Below are positions 49,353 to 56,905 of a stretch of 64,000 nucleotides of DNA, in pieces. The position numbers were made by a program, and so were the translations under genes. The stretch comes from DASSUW01 sp963803335 (lineage in GTDB: Bacteria; Actinomycetota; Thermoleophilia; Solirubrobacterales; Solirubrobacteraceae): contig CAWDME010000011.1 of NCBI GenBank assembly GCA_963803335.1, forward strand, positions 1-64,000. The letters are read 5' to 3'. Position 1 is the first letter of the stretch. Every line of letters begins with the position of its first letter. The notes under the pieces were generated by a model that was not told where the DNA came from, made no database searches, and was given only the letters and a program-made list of their open reading frames with translations.

Positions 49353-50234
49353 ATGCGTTACACCCGCGAGGTCTCGACCGCGATCGAGGAGGGCCGCCCG
49401 GTGGTGGCGCTCGAGAGCACGCTGATCGCCCACGGGCTGCCGCGACCCGAGAACCTGGAGATCGCGCGCCTGATCGAAGGTGCGGTGCGCGACGAGGGCG
49501 CGGTGCCCGCGACGCTCGCGATCGTCGACGGGATGGTGCGCATCGGGCTCGATCGCGAGGCGCTTGAGGCGGTCGCCGCCGACGGCGTCGCCAAGTGCAG
49601 CGCGCGCGACCTGGCGGTCGTCATGGCGCGGCGCACGACCGGCGCCACGACCGTCGCCGCCACCGCCACGCTCGCCGTACGCGCGGGCATCGGCGTGTTC
49701 GCCACCGGCGGGCTCGGCGGCGTGCACCGCGAGGCGCGCGAGAGCTGGGACGAGTCGGCCGACCTGACGACCCTCGGCCAGACCCCGATCACGGTCGTGT
49801 GCGCGGGCGTGAAGTCGATCCTCGACGTCGAGGCCACGCTGGAGCGCCTGGAGACCCTCAACGTGACGCTGCTCGGGTACCAGACCGACAGCTTCCCGGG
49901 CTTCTACGTCGCCGAGTCCGGGTTCCCGGTGCCGTGGCGCGTGGACTCGCCGGAGGAGGTCGCCGACGTCGCACACGCGCGCGCGGAGCTCGGCCTCGGC
50001 GCGATCGTGGTCGCCAACCCGATCGACGAGCCGCTCGACCAGGAGCTGCACGACCGCGTCCTGGAGTCGGGCCTGGCGGCCGCCGCCGAGCAGGGGATCC
50101 GCGGCAAGGACGTCACGCCGTTCCTGCTCGACCACTTCCATCGCGAGACCGAGGGCGCGAGCCTGGAGGCGAACGTGCGCCTCGTGCTGCGCAACGCGGC
50201 GCTGGCCGCGCAGATCGCCCGCGCCACGGCATGA
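49353..50234 (+). CDS. psuG: Pseudouridine-5'-phosphate glycosidase
   Basis: A 293-residue enzyme that splits pseudouridine 5'-phosphate into uracil and ribose 5-phosphate. It follows the PsuG/IndA family closely: PVVALESTLIAHGLPRPENL, RIGLDREAL, KCSARDLAVV, GVFATGGLGGVHR, VVCAGVKSILD (active-site Lys) and NPIDEPL near the end. Length is typical. A PfkB-type kinase gene overlaps its stop, which completes the two-step pseudouridine degradation route. Confidence 0.93.
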   Translation: MRYTREVSTAIEEGRPVVALESTLIAHGLPRPENLEIARLIEGAVRDEGAVPATLAIVDGMVRIGLDREALEAVAADGVAKCSARDLAVVMARRTTGATTVAATATLAVRAGIGVFATGGLGGVHREARESWDESADLTTLGQTPITVVCAGVKSILDVEATLERLETLNVTLLGYQTDSFPGFYVAESGFPVPWRVDSPEEVADVAHARAELGLGAIVVANPIDEPLDQELHDRVLESGLAAAAEQGIRGKDVTPFLLDHFHRETEGASLEANVRLVLRNAALAAQIARATA

Positions 50235-51016
50235 CGCTCGTCGTCCTCGGCGACCTGATGGTCGACGTGGTCGCGCGCGTCGCCGGGCCGATCGCGCGCG
50301 GAAGCGACACGCCCGCGCGGATCGGCGAGCAGGGCGGCGGCTCGGCGGCCAACACGGCCGCGTGGGCGGCATGGCTCGGGACACCGGTGGCGCTCGTGTG
50401 CCGCGTCGGCGACGACGACCGGGGCCGGGCCGCAGTGGCCGCGCTGCGCGGCGTCGACGTCCACGCCACGGTCGATCCCGAGCGCCCGACCGGCACGTGC
50501 ATCGTGCTCGTCGAGCCCGGCGGCGAGCGGACGATGCTGCCCGACCCGGGCGCCAACGACGGCCCGCTGGGCGAGATCCCGCTCGGCGACCACCTGCACG
50601 TCGTGGGCTACGCGCTGCTGCGCGACGGCCCGCGGGCCAGTGCGCTGGCGGCGATCGACCGCGCGCGGGCGGCCGGGATGGGCGTGTCGGTCGACCCGTC
50701 GTCGTGGGCGCTGCTGCGCCCGGACGCGATCCCGGCCGTCGACCTGCTGCTGCCGAACGAGCGGGAGGCCGAGCACCTCAGCGGCGCCATGGTCGTCAAG
50801 CTCGGCCCGCGCGGCGCCCGCTGGGGCGACATTCACGTGCCGGCCGAGCCGGTCGACGTTGTCGACACGACCGGGGCCGGCGACGCGTTCGCGGCCGGCT
50901 TCCTCAGCGCGCGCCTGGGCGGCGCGGAGCCGCGCGCTGCGCTGCAGGCCGGCTGCCGCCTCGCGGCGCGTGCGGTGGCGCAGGTCGGAGCCCGGCCCTC
51001 GTACGATGCGAGTTGA
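50231..51016 (+). CDS. psuK: PfkB-family kinase, probable pseudouridine kinase
   Basis: A 261-residue ribokinase-fold protein: the N-terminal GDLMVDVVARV, the glycine pair GEQGGGSAANTAAW, PNEREAEHL, and the PfkB signature DTTGAGDAFAAGFL with the catalytic Asp. It should phosphorylate pseudouridine at the 5' position, which supplies the glycosidase encoded upstream (ATGA overlap). It is about 40 residues shorter than E. coli PsuK. The symbol rests on gene context; the sequence alone says sugar/nucleoside kinase. Confidence 0.8.
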   Translation: MTLVVLGDLMVDVVARVAGPIARGSDTPARIGEQGGGSAANTAAWAAWLGTPVALVCRVGDDDRGRAAVAALRGVDVHATVDPERPTGTCIVLVEPGGERTMLPDPGANDGPLGEIPLGDHLHVVGYALLRDGPRASALAAIDRARAAGMGVSVDPSSWALLRPDAIPAVDLLLPNEREAEHLSGAMVVKLGPRGARWGDIHVPAEPVDVVDTTGAGDAFAAGFLSARLGGAEPRAALQAGCRLAARAVAQVGARPSYDAS

Positions 51017-51049
51017 CTCGCGAGTCAACCCCGCGCGATTTCCGCGCGG
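51012..51049. promoter_or_regulatory. Perfect 18-bp palindrome and adjacent hairpin before the thiolase gene
   Basis: GTTGACTCGCGAGTCAAC (51012-51029) is an exact palindrome without spacer and includes the upstream TGA stop. One base later CCGCGCG (51031-51037) pairs with CGCGCGG (51043-51049) across ATTTC. The first looks like a TetR- or GntR-type operator 44 bases before the thiolase ATG, and contains a TTGACT -35-like hexamer. The second may terminate psuK transcription. Confidence 0.55.
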
Positions 51050-51072
51050 TGCACCGAAACGGAGAACTCGGA

Positions 51073-52209
51073 ATGCCTGAAGCCGTCATCGTCGACGCCA
51101 TCCGCACGCCGATCGGGCGCGCGGCCAAGGGATCGCTGAAGGACGTCCGCGCGGACGACCTCGCCGCCGTGCCGCTGAAGGCGCTGGTGGAGCGCAACCC
51201 GGACGTCGACTTCTCCGAGACGGTCGACCTGATGATGGGATGCGGCTTCCAGATGGGCGAGGCGGGCTACAACGTCGGCCGCAACGCCGCGCTGCTCGCC
51301 GGGCTCGACCATCACATCCCCGCGACGACCGTGAACCGCTTCTGCGCCTCGTCGCTGCAGACCATCCGGATGGCCTTCCACGCGATCAAGGCCGGCGAGG
51401 GGGACCAGTACATCGCCGCCGGCGTCGAGGCCGTCTCGCGCTTCCCGGCTCACGCGCCGTTTGACCCGCACCCGCAGCTCGACGGCTCCGAAGGCGCTCC
51501 CTACAACGTCTATATCCCGATGGGCCTCACCGCCGAGAACGTCGCGCAGCGCTGCAAGGTCAGCCGCGAAGCGCAGGACGAATGGGCCAAGACCTCGCAG
51601 GACCGCGCGGTGGCGGCGCGCGACAGCGGCCACTTCGACGCCGAGATCGTCGCCGTCGGCGAGGTCTCGCGTGACGACGGGCCGCGCCCGGGCACGACGA
51701 TGGAGAAGCTCGCCGAGCTCAAGCCCGTCTTCGACCCGGAGAACGGCACGGTCACCGCCGGCAACTCGTGTCCCTTGAACGACGGCGCCGCCGCCGTGCT
51801 CGTGATGTCCGAGGAGAAGGCGAAGGCGCTCGGCACGGCGCCCATGGCGCGCATCATCGCCTCGTCGGTGGCCGCGATCCGGCCCGAGCTCATGGGCCTC
51901 GGCCCGATCCCGGCGGTCAAGGCCGTGCTCGAGCAGGCCGGCATGACGATCGAGGACATGGACATCGTCGAGCTCAACGAGGCGTTCGCCGCCCAGGTCG
52001 TGCCGTGTCGCGAGGAGCTCGGGATCGACCCCGAGAAGCTCAACCCGTTCGGCGGTGCGATCGCGCTCGGTCACCCGTTCGGCATGACCGGCGCGCGCAT
52101 CATGACCACGCTGCTCAACGGCCTCGCCACGACCGACGGCACGTACGGCCTCGAGACGATGTGCGTGGCCGGCGGGATGGGCCAGGCGATGATCGTGGAA
52201 AGAATTTGA
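51073..52209 (+). CDS. Acetyl-CoA acyltransferase (thiolase)
   Basis: A 378-residue thiolase. The nucleophilic Cys is in NRFCASSLQT (C91), the base motif is GHPFGMTGAR, and the second catalytic Cys is in CVAGGMGQA near the C-terminus. NEAFAAQ (Asn/Glu motif) is also present. It catalyses thiolytic cleavage of 3-ketoacyl-CoA or the reverse condensation. Opening MPEAVIVDAIRTPIGR fits degradative (FadA-like) members. GGAGAA lies before ATG 51073. The palindrome upstream suggests control by a fatty-acid-responsive repressor (inference). Confidence 0.92.
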   Translation: MPEAVIVDAIRTPIGRAAKGSLKDVRADDLAAVPLKALVERNPDVDFSETVDLMMGCGFQMGEAGYNVGRNAALLAGLDHHIPATTVNRFCASSLQTIRMAFHAIKAGEGDQYIAAGVEAVSRFPAHAPFDPHPQLDGSEGAPYNVYIPMGLTAENVAQRCKVSREAQDEWAKTSQDRAVAARDSGHFDAEIVAVGEVSRDDGPRPGTTMEKLAELKPVFDPENGTVTAGNSCPLNDGAAAVLVMSEEKAKALGTAPMARIIASSVAAIRPELMGLGPIPAVKAVLEQAGMTIEDMDIVELNEAFAAQVVPCREELGIDPEKLNPFGGAIALGHPFGMTGARIMTTLLNGLATTDGTYGLETMCVAGGMGQAMIVERI

Positions 52210-52652
52210 CCCGGGTCCTCTTCGTCTGCATGGGCAACATCTGCCGCTCGCCGACGGCCGAGGGCGTGATGCGCCGCCTGATCGAGAATGAGGGCCTCGA
52301 CATCGAGGTCGACAGCGCGGGCACGGGCGGCTGGCACGCCGGCGAGCCGCCCGACGAGCGGGCGACGGCGGCTGCCCGGCGCCGCGGCGTCACGCTCGAG
52401 GGCGCGGCGCGACAGGTCAGGCCCGCGGACTTCCGCCGCTTCGACCTGCTCGTGGCGATGGATCGCCGCAACCTGCGCGAGTTGCTCGACCTGGCGCCCG
52501 ACGACGAGACCAGTGCCAAGGTCCGGCTGCTGGTCCCCGGCGCCGACGTGCCGGACCCCTACTACGGCGGCGACCGCGGGTTCGAGACCGTGCTCGACAT
52601 GGTCGAGGCCGCCTGCCGCGAGCTGCTGGACGAGCTGCGCGAGCGGGTGTGA
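52206..52652 (+). CDS. Low-molecular-weight protein-tyrosine phosphatase
   Basis: A 148-residue phosphatase with the P-loop CMGNICRS (CX5R, Cys 8, Arg 14) at the extreme N-terminus and the general-acid loop DVPDPYYGG near 116. Family members dephosphorylate tyrosines, often on exopolysaccharide kinases or host proteins. The TTG start overlaps the thiolase stop by four bases. No other in-frame start lies before the P-loop, so TTG is required. Confidence 0.9.
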   Translation: MTRVLFVCMGNICRSPTAEGVMRRLIENEGLDIEVDSAGTGGWHAGEPPDERATAAARRRGVTLEGAARQVRPADFRRFDLLVAMDRRNLRELLDLAPDDETSAKVRLLVPGADVPDPYYGGDRGFETVLDMVEAACRELLDELRERV

Positions 52653-53476
52653 GCCTCGAAGCCGCGGTCGCGCGCGCGACCGGCAGCGCGGTCGAGTCGC
52701 TCCGGCCGGTCGGCGGCGGTGACATCAACGACGCGTACCGCGCCGAGCTCGCCGACGGCCGCAGCGCGTTCGTCAAGACGCGCGCGGACGCGCCCGCCGG
52801 CGAGTACGCGGCCGAGGCTGCCGCGCTTGGCTGGCTGGCCGAGCCGGGCGCGATCGGCGTGCCGGAGGTGCTCGGCGTGGCCGACGAGCTGCTCGCGCTC
52901 GAGTGGCTCGACGCGGGCGGGCGCGGCGACGAGACGCTCCTCGGTGAAGGCCTCGCGCGCGTGCACGCCGCCGGCGCCGACGCGTTCGGGGGGTCCGACG
53001 ATCTCCGCATCGGGGCGCTCACGCTGCCGAACGACCCGCTCGACGACTGGCCCGAGTTCTACGCCGAGCGCCGCCTGCGCCCGCTGCTGCGCTCCGCTCG
53101 CCTCTCCGCCGCGGGCAACCGCGCCGTGGAGGCGGTGTGCGACCGCATTGCCGCCCTCGCCGGGCCCGCGGAGCCGCCCGCTCGGCTGCACGGCGACCTG
53201 TGGAGCGGCAACGTCCTGTGGAGTGGCGGCCGCCCGTACCTGATCGATCCGATCGCCTACGGCGGCCACCGCGAGGTCGACCTCGCGATGCTGCAGCTGT
53301 TCGGCTCGCCGGGCACGCGGCTCTTCGCCGCCTACGAGGCGGTCGCGCCGCTGGCGGATGGCTGGCAGGACCGCGTCGGCCTCTACCAGCTCTTCCCGCT
53401 GCTCGTGCACGCCGCCCTGTTCGGAGGCGGCTACGGCGCATCCGTCGAGCGCATCGCCCGCGGGTACGCTGGCTAG
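52649..53476 (+). CDS. Fructosamine-3-kinase family protein
   Basis: A 275-residue protein kinase-like enzyme. PVGGGDINDAYRAEL, FVKTRADAPAGEYAAEA (Lys/Glu pair), LEWLD, the catalytic LHGDLWSGNVLW and the metal motif IDPIAYGGHREVDLAML are all typical of fructosamine/ketosamine kinases, which phosphorylate glycated amines so that they can be released. The GTG start overlaps the phosphatase stop. The thiolase, phosphatase and kinase genes form one overlapping unit. Confidence 0.88.
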   Translation: MSLEAAVARATGSAVESLRPVGGGDINDAYRAELADGRSAFVKTRADAPAGEYAAEAAALGWLAEPGAIGVPEVLGVADELLALEWLDAGGRGDETLLGEGLARVHAAGADAFGGSDDLRIGALTLPNDPLDDWPEFYAERRLRPLLRSARLSAAGNRAVEAVCDRIAALAGPAEPPARLHGDLWSGNVLWSGGRPYLIDPIAYGGHREVDLAMLQLFGSPGTRLFAAYEAVAPLADGWQDRVGLYQLFPLLVHAALFGGGYGASVERIARGYAG

Positions 53477-53644
53477 ATGACCGATTCCACGACCCCCGCA
53501 CCCGCCTGGACGCGTCCCGCGGCGCAGGATCGGCACCCACTGAATCGGCCCGTGGCTCTGCCACTGTGCCGATCGCGCGGGCACCGCCCTGCATCCACGG
53601 TACGCGGCCATGCGGGCACGCGGGCCGCAGAATCGATCATCTGA
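53477..53644 (+). CDS. Possible small ORF between kinase and SDR genes
   Basis: ATG 53477 follows the kinase stop by one base. A 55-codon frame (MTDSTTPAPAWTRPAAQDRH...) ends in a TGA whose last base is the A of the SDR ATG (53644). It is Arg/Pro/His-rich with no motif. The exact fit between two stops and starts suggests translation through it, but high GC makes such frames common. Confidence 0.25.
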   Translation: MTDSTTPAPAWTRPAAQDRHPLNRPVALPLCRSRGHRPASTVRGHAGTRAAESII

Positions 53645-54375
53645 TGGATCTGGGCATCGCGGGGCGGGTGGCCGTCGTGACCGGCGCGAGCCGCGGCATC
53701 GGCGCCGTGGCCGCCGGCATGCTCGAGGCCGAGGGGGCGCAGGTGCTGCGCGTGTCGCGCGGCGCGGGCATCGACGTGATCGCGCCCGACGCCGCCGAGC
53801 AGATTGCCGCGCGCGCGCCCGGCCCGGTCGACATCCTCATCAACAACGCCGGCACGAGCTTCGCCAAGCCGCTCGATGAGCTCACCGACGCCGACTGGAA
53901 CGGTCTCTGGGAGCTTCACGTGATGGCGTCGATGCGGCTGATGCGGGCGTTCGCGCCCGGGATGGCCGAGCGCGGCTGGGGCCGCATCGTCAACGTCGCC
54001 TCCTCGGCCGGCAAGCGCCCCTCGCTCACCAACGCCGCCTACTCGGTCACCAAGGCGGCGCAGCTGTCTGTCAGCCGCGTGTTCGCCGACACGTACGCGA
54101 AGCAGGGCGTGCTCGTGAACGCTGTGACGCCGGGGCCGACCGCCTCGCCGCTGTGGGTCGACGAGGGCGGGCTGGGCGATCAGGTCGCCGAGGTCAAGGG
54201 CCTCGGGTCGCGGCAGGAGGCGATCGACGACCAGGCCAGCCGCGTGCCGCTGGCCCGCTACGCCGAGCCCGAGGAGGTCGCCGCGACAATCGTCTTCCTG
54301 TGCTCGGAGCACGCCTCGTACGTCACCGGCGCGGCGTGGTCGGTCGACGGCGGGACGTTCGCAGCGATCCTGTAG
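53644..54375 (+). CDS. Short-chain dehydrogenase/reductase
   Basis: A 243-residue SDR of the classical type: the cofactor motif TGASRGIG, the NNAG motif in LINNAGTSF, catalytic Ser in NVASSAG, the YxxxK pair in AAYSVTKAAQ and a C-terminal VTGAAWSVDGG. It oxidises or reduces an unknown alcohol/ketone with NAD(P). It is full length and intact, unlike the remnant at 43496. Its last 53 bases overlap the convergent MFS gene. Confidence 0.92.
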   Translation: MDLGIAGRVAVVTGASRGIGAVAAGMLEAEGAQVLRVSRGAGIDVIAPDAAEQIAARAPGPVDILINNAGTSFAKPLDELTDADWNGLWELHVMASMRLMRAFAPGMAERGWGRIVNVASSAGKRPSLTNAAYSVTKAAQLSVSRVFADTYAKQGVLVNAVTPGPTASPLWVDEGGLGDQVAEVKGLGSRQEAIDDQASRVPLARYAEPEEVAATIVFLCSEHASYVTGAAWSVDGGTFAAIL

Positions 54376-55546
54376 CCACCACGAGCGCGAGCAGTGCGAC
54401 AGTGGCCCAGCCGGCGGTGTAGCCGAGCGGCACGACGAGAGCCAGGCCGAGCGCGCTGCCGACCTGCGCCGCGGCGTTGAGCACGCCGGAGGCGATCCCC
54501 TGCTCGTCGGCGGGCAGAGCGGCCGTGCCGGTCGCGGTCGAGGCGACCGAGGCGGAGCCGAGCCCGAGGCCCATGAGCACGAACGCGGGGAGGAGCAGCT
54601 CGGCCTCGAGCGCCAGCGCGCCGGCCGCGATCGCCGCCAGCCCGGCCGGCATCGGCGCGCGCAGCCGCGAGCCCGCGATCACTGCGAGGTTCAGCGGTGC
54701 CGACCACAGGCCCGACTCCAGCGGGCCGCGGCCGAGCTCCTCCTGCTGGAACAGGATCGCCAGGAACATCGCGGACGTCGTCGTCGCCGTGAGGGTCAGC
54801 GCCACGGCGTTCGCGCGCGTGAAGCCGGGGCGGCGCAGCGCCCACGCCGGGAGGATCGGATCGGCCGCGCGGCGCTCGACGACGACGAACGCGCCGAGCA
54901 TCGCGGCGGCGAGCGGCAGCGCCGGCGGGAACTGCGTGAGGCCGAGGACCAGCAGGCTCAGGCCTGCGGTCACCGCGACGGTGCCGGGCACGTCGAGCCC
55001 GCGCGGCGCGCCGCGGCTCTCCGCGAGCCAGCGCGGGACGAGCGCGGCCGCGATCGCGCACAGCGGCACGTTGACGGCGAACACCGACGGCCAGCCGAAC
55101 GCCTCGACGAGCACGCCGCCGAGCACCCATCCCGACGCGCCGCCGGCCGCCGCGGCGGCCGTCCACCACGCCACCGCTCCCTCGCGGTCCGCGAACGTCG
55201 CCGTGACCAGCGCCAGGGCGGCGGGCGCCTGGAGCGCCGCGCCCGCGCCCTGCACGGCCCGGGCGGCGATGAGCGCTTCCGGGCTGGGCGCCAGCGCGCA
55301 GGCCAGCGACGCAGCGCCGAACAGGACCAGGCCGGCACGGAAGACCCGGCGCCGGCCGGCGAGGTCGCCGAGGCGGCCGGCCGCGATCAGCAACCCGCCG
55401 AAGCTCAGCGTGTACGCGGTCACGACCCACTGCAGGCCCTCCGTCGAGAACCCCAGCGAGTCGCGGATGTCCGGCAGCGCGACCGCGACGATCGTGACGT
55501 CGAGGACCACGACGAACTGCGCGGCGCAGAGCAGGACAAGCGGCAT
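54323..55546 (-). CDS. MFS transporter (DHA-type drug exporter)
   Basis: A 407-residue membrane protein with about 12 helices. LDVTIVAVALPDIRDSL in helix 1, AAGRLGDLAGRRRVF (motif A) and the following alternate helices place it in the drug/proton antiporters. ATG 55585 (MSLDGIAAG) would leave only four bases to the divergent CGNR gene and overlap that gene's -10 box. I prefer ATG 55546, preceded by GGGGAG and directly before helix 1 (MPLVLLCAAQF). The divergent CGNR regulator probably controls it. Confidence 0.85.
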   Translation of the reverse strand: MPLVLLCAAQFVVVLDVTIVAVALPDIRDSLGFSTEGLQWVVTAYTLSFGGLLIAAGRLGDLAGRRRVFRAGLVLFGAASLACALAPSPEALIAARAVQGAGAALQAPAALALVTATFADREGAVAWWTAAAAAGGASGWVLGGVLVEAFGWPSVFAVNVPLCAIAAALVPRWLAESRGAPRGLDVPGTVAVTAGLSLLVLGLTQFPPALPLAAAMLGAFVVVERRAADPILPAWALRRPGFTRANAVALTLTATTTSAMFLAILFQQEELGRGPLESGLWSAPLNLAVIAGSRLRAPMPAGLAAIAAGALALEAELLLPAFVLMGLGLGSASVASTATGTAALPADEQGIASGVLNAAAQVGSALGLALVVPLGYTAGWATVALLALVVATGSLRTSRRRPTTPRR

Positions 55547-55576
55547 CCCCTTGGGTCTCCCCGCCGCGATACCGTC

Positions 55577-55582
55577 TAAACT
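55577..55582 (+). promoter_or_regulatory. Putative leaderless -10 box (TAAACT) of the CGNR gene
   Basis: TAAACT lies seven bases before ATG 55590 with no Shine-Dalgarno. The 43-base gap to the preferred MFS start also holds GGTATCG on the other strand, a weak -10 candidate. Confidence 0.4.
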
Positions 55583-55589
55583 CATTTTG

Positions 55590-56108
55590 ATGGTAACGCC
55601 GGACGTGGGAGGGCACCTCGCGCTCGACTTCGCGAATACGATCGAGCCGAGCCGGGAGCATCTCGCGACGCCGCAGGACCTGACGGAATGGGCGGCGCGC
55701 CACGGCGTGGCGGGGACCGGCACGCTCGAGCGCGCGCGGGCGTTGCGGCGGGCGATCTATGACGTCTTCCGGCCGATCGCCGACGGCGGCGAGCCGGATG
55801 CGCCGGTGCTCGCCACCCTGCAGGCGTTCTACGCCGACGCGGTCGCCGCCGCACGGCTCACGCCCGACGGCTTCGCCTGGCCCGATGACGCGCTCGCCCC
55901 GGTCGCGGTCGCGGCCGTCGACCTGCTCCGCTCCGGCTCGCTCGACCGCCTGAAGGTCTGCGCCGCCTGTCCGTGGCTGTTCCTCGACACGAGCCGCAAC
56001 CACAGCCGCCGCTGGTGCTCGATGGACGACTGCGGCGCGCGCGCGAAGATGCGCCGCTACAGGGCTAAGCCCCGATCCACCGATCCCCGCGGCGCCTCGA
56101 CACCGTGA
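55590..56108 (+). CDS. CGNR zinc-finger (ABATE-type) transcriptional regulator
   Basis: A 172-residue protein with the ABATE domain opening GGHLALDFANTIE and a C-terminal CGNR zinc finger: CAACPWLFLDTSRNHSRRWC (two Cys pairs with SMDDCGAR next; here the usual Gly-Asn reads as DDCGAR). Such proteins are stress- or drug-responsive regulators in actinobacteria. It is divergent from an MFS exporter and likely its regulator. The frame is open far upstream, but family similarity begins at this ATG. Confidence 0.88.
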   Translation: MVTPDVGGHLALDFANTIEPSREHLATPQDLTEWAARHGVAGTGTLERARALRRAIYDVFRPIADGGEPDAPVLATLQAFYADAVAAARLTPDGFAWPDDALAPVAVAAVDLLRSGSLDRLKVCAACPWLFLDTSRNHSRRWCSMDDCGARAKMRRYRAKPRSTDPRGASTP

Positions 56109-56225
56109 GCCTTCGCCAGAGCCGATCGGCCGCGACCCAAGTGGCCCACCACGAGGATGCGCGGCCAATCGACCCTGGCTCGACTCACGGCGCCGAGGCA
56201 TCCACGGGTCATCGCTGGATCGGCG

Positions 56226-56852
56226 CTAAGGCAGGCCGATGATCACGTAGCTGAAGCTCGGCTTGAACGCGGTCGTCTGGCCGGTGCCTGCGTTGCACGC
56301 GGCGAGGACGAAGCGTCCGCGCCGCGCCTGCGTCGACTCGACCTTGACCGTCAGCGTGAGCTGGTCCTGCTGCCAGCTCGCGTCCGGCGTGACGAGCACG
56401 ACGTCGCGCGAGATGTCGGCGTCCGCCTGCTCGGCGGCCAAGCCGGCCGGCACGCCGGACCAGCACTGCCCGTGGTTGAGCGCCGGGACCGGGTCGGTGA
56501 GCTGGAAGCGGCCGTAGAAGCGCGCGATCTCGCGCGCGTTGAGCGACCCGTCGGCGATCTGCGTCGCGCTCAGCGAGTTGACCGCGATGTCGCCGGCGCC
56601 GATCGAGCGGTCGGCGATCGCAGTCGAGGTGACCGCGTTCGGGGCGATCTTCGCGGCGGTCACCGAGCCGTTGCGCGGCGTCTGCAGCTGCTTGACGGCG
56701 CGGCGGCTGAGGTCGCGCACCTTGAGCGAGTGGTCTTTGACGTCGCGACTTCCCACGCGCTTGGCCACCTTGGCGGCTTCCGCTGGACCGCCGAGCGCGA
56801 TGAAGAGCGCGAGCAGCGCGACGACGGACGCAAAGGAGGGTCGCCGCTTCAC
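56226..56852 (-). CDS. Secreted protein with SVTAAKIAPNAVTS-type repeats
   Basis: A 208-residue protein. An N-terminal signal or membrane segment (VKRRPSFASVVALLALFIAL) is followed by repeats of about 10-15 residues (VKDHSLKVRDLSRRAV, GSVTAAKIAPNAVTS, IADRSIGAGDIAVNS, LSATQIADGSLNAREI). These probably form a trimeric or beta-solenoid stalk. A C-terminal globular beta domain has two cysteines. The repeat class is frequent in Thermoleophilia. GTG 56852 is preferred to TTG 56861 because TACCTT lies seven bases before it and homologues begin KRRP. Confidence 0.6.
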   Translation of the reverse strand: MKRRPSFASVVALLALFIALGGPAEAAKVAKRVGSRDVKDHSLKVRDLSRRAVKQLQTPRNGSVTAAKIAPNAVTSTAIADRSIGAGDIAVNSLSATQIADGSLNAREIARFYGRFQLTDPVPALNHGQCWSGVPAGLAAEQADADISRDVVLVTPDASWQQDQLTLTVKVESTQARRGRFVLAACNAGTGQTTAFKPSFSYVIIGLP

Positions 56853-56859
56853 AGCAGCC

Positions 56860-56883
56860 AAGGTAGGAAGTCAGCTGGCTGAC
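56860..56883. promoter_or_regulatory. -10 box and 14-bp palindrome before the secreted repeat protein
   Basis: TACCTT on the minus strand (56865-56860) is seven bases before GTG 56852. Just upstream, GTCAGC-TG-GCTGAC (56870-56883) is a perfect inverted repeat at about the spacer/-35 position, a candidate operator. Confidence 0.4.
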
Positions 56884-56905
56884 AGAACCCTTCTCGACGG
56901 ACGTA

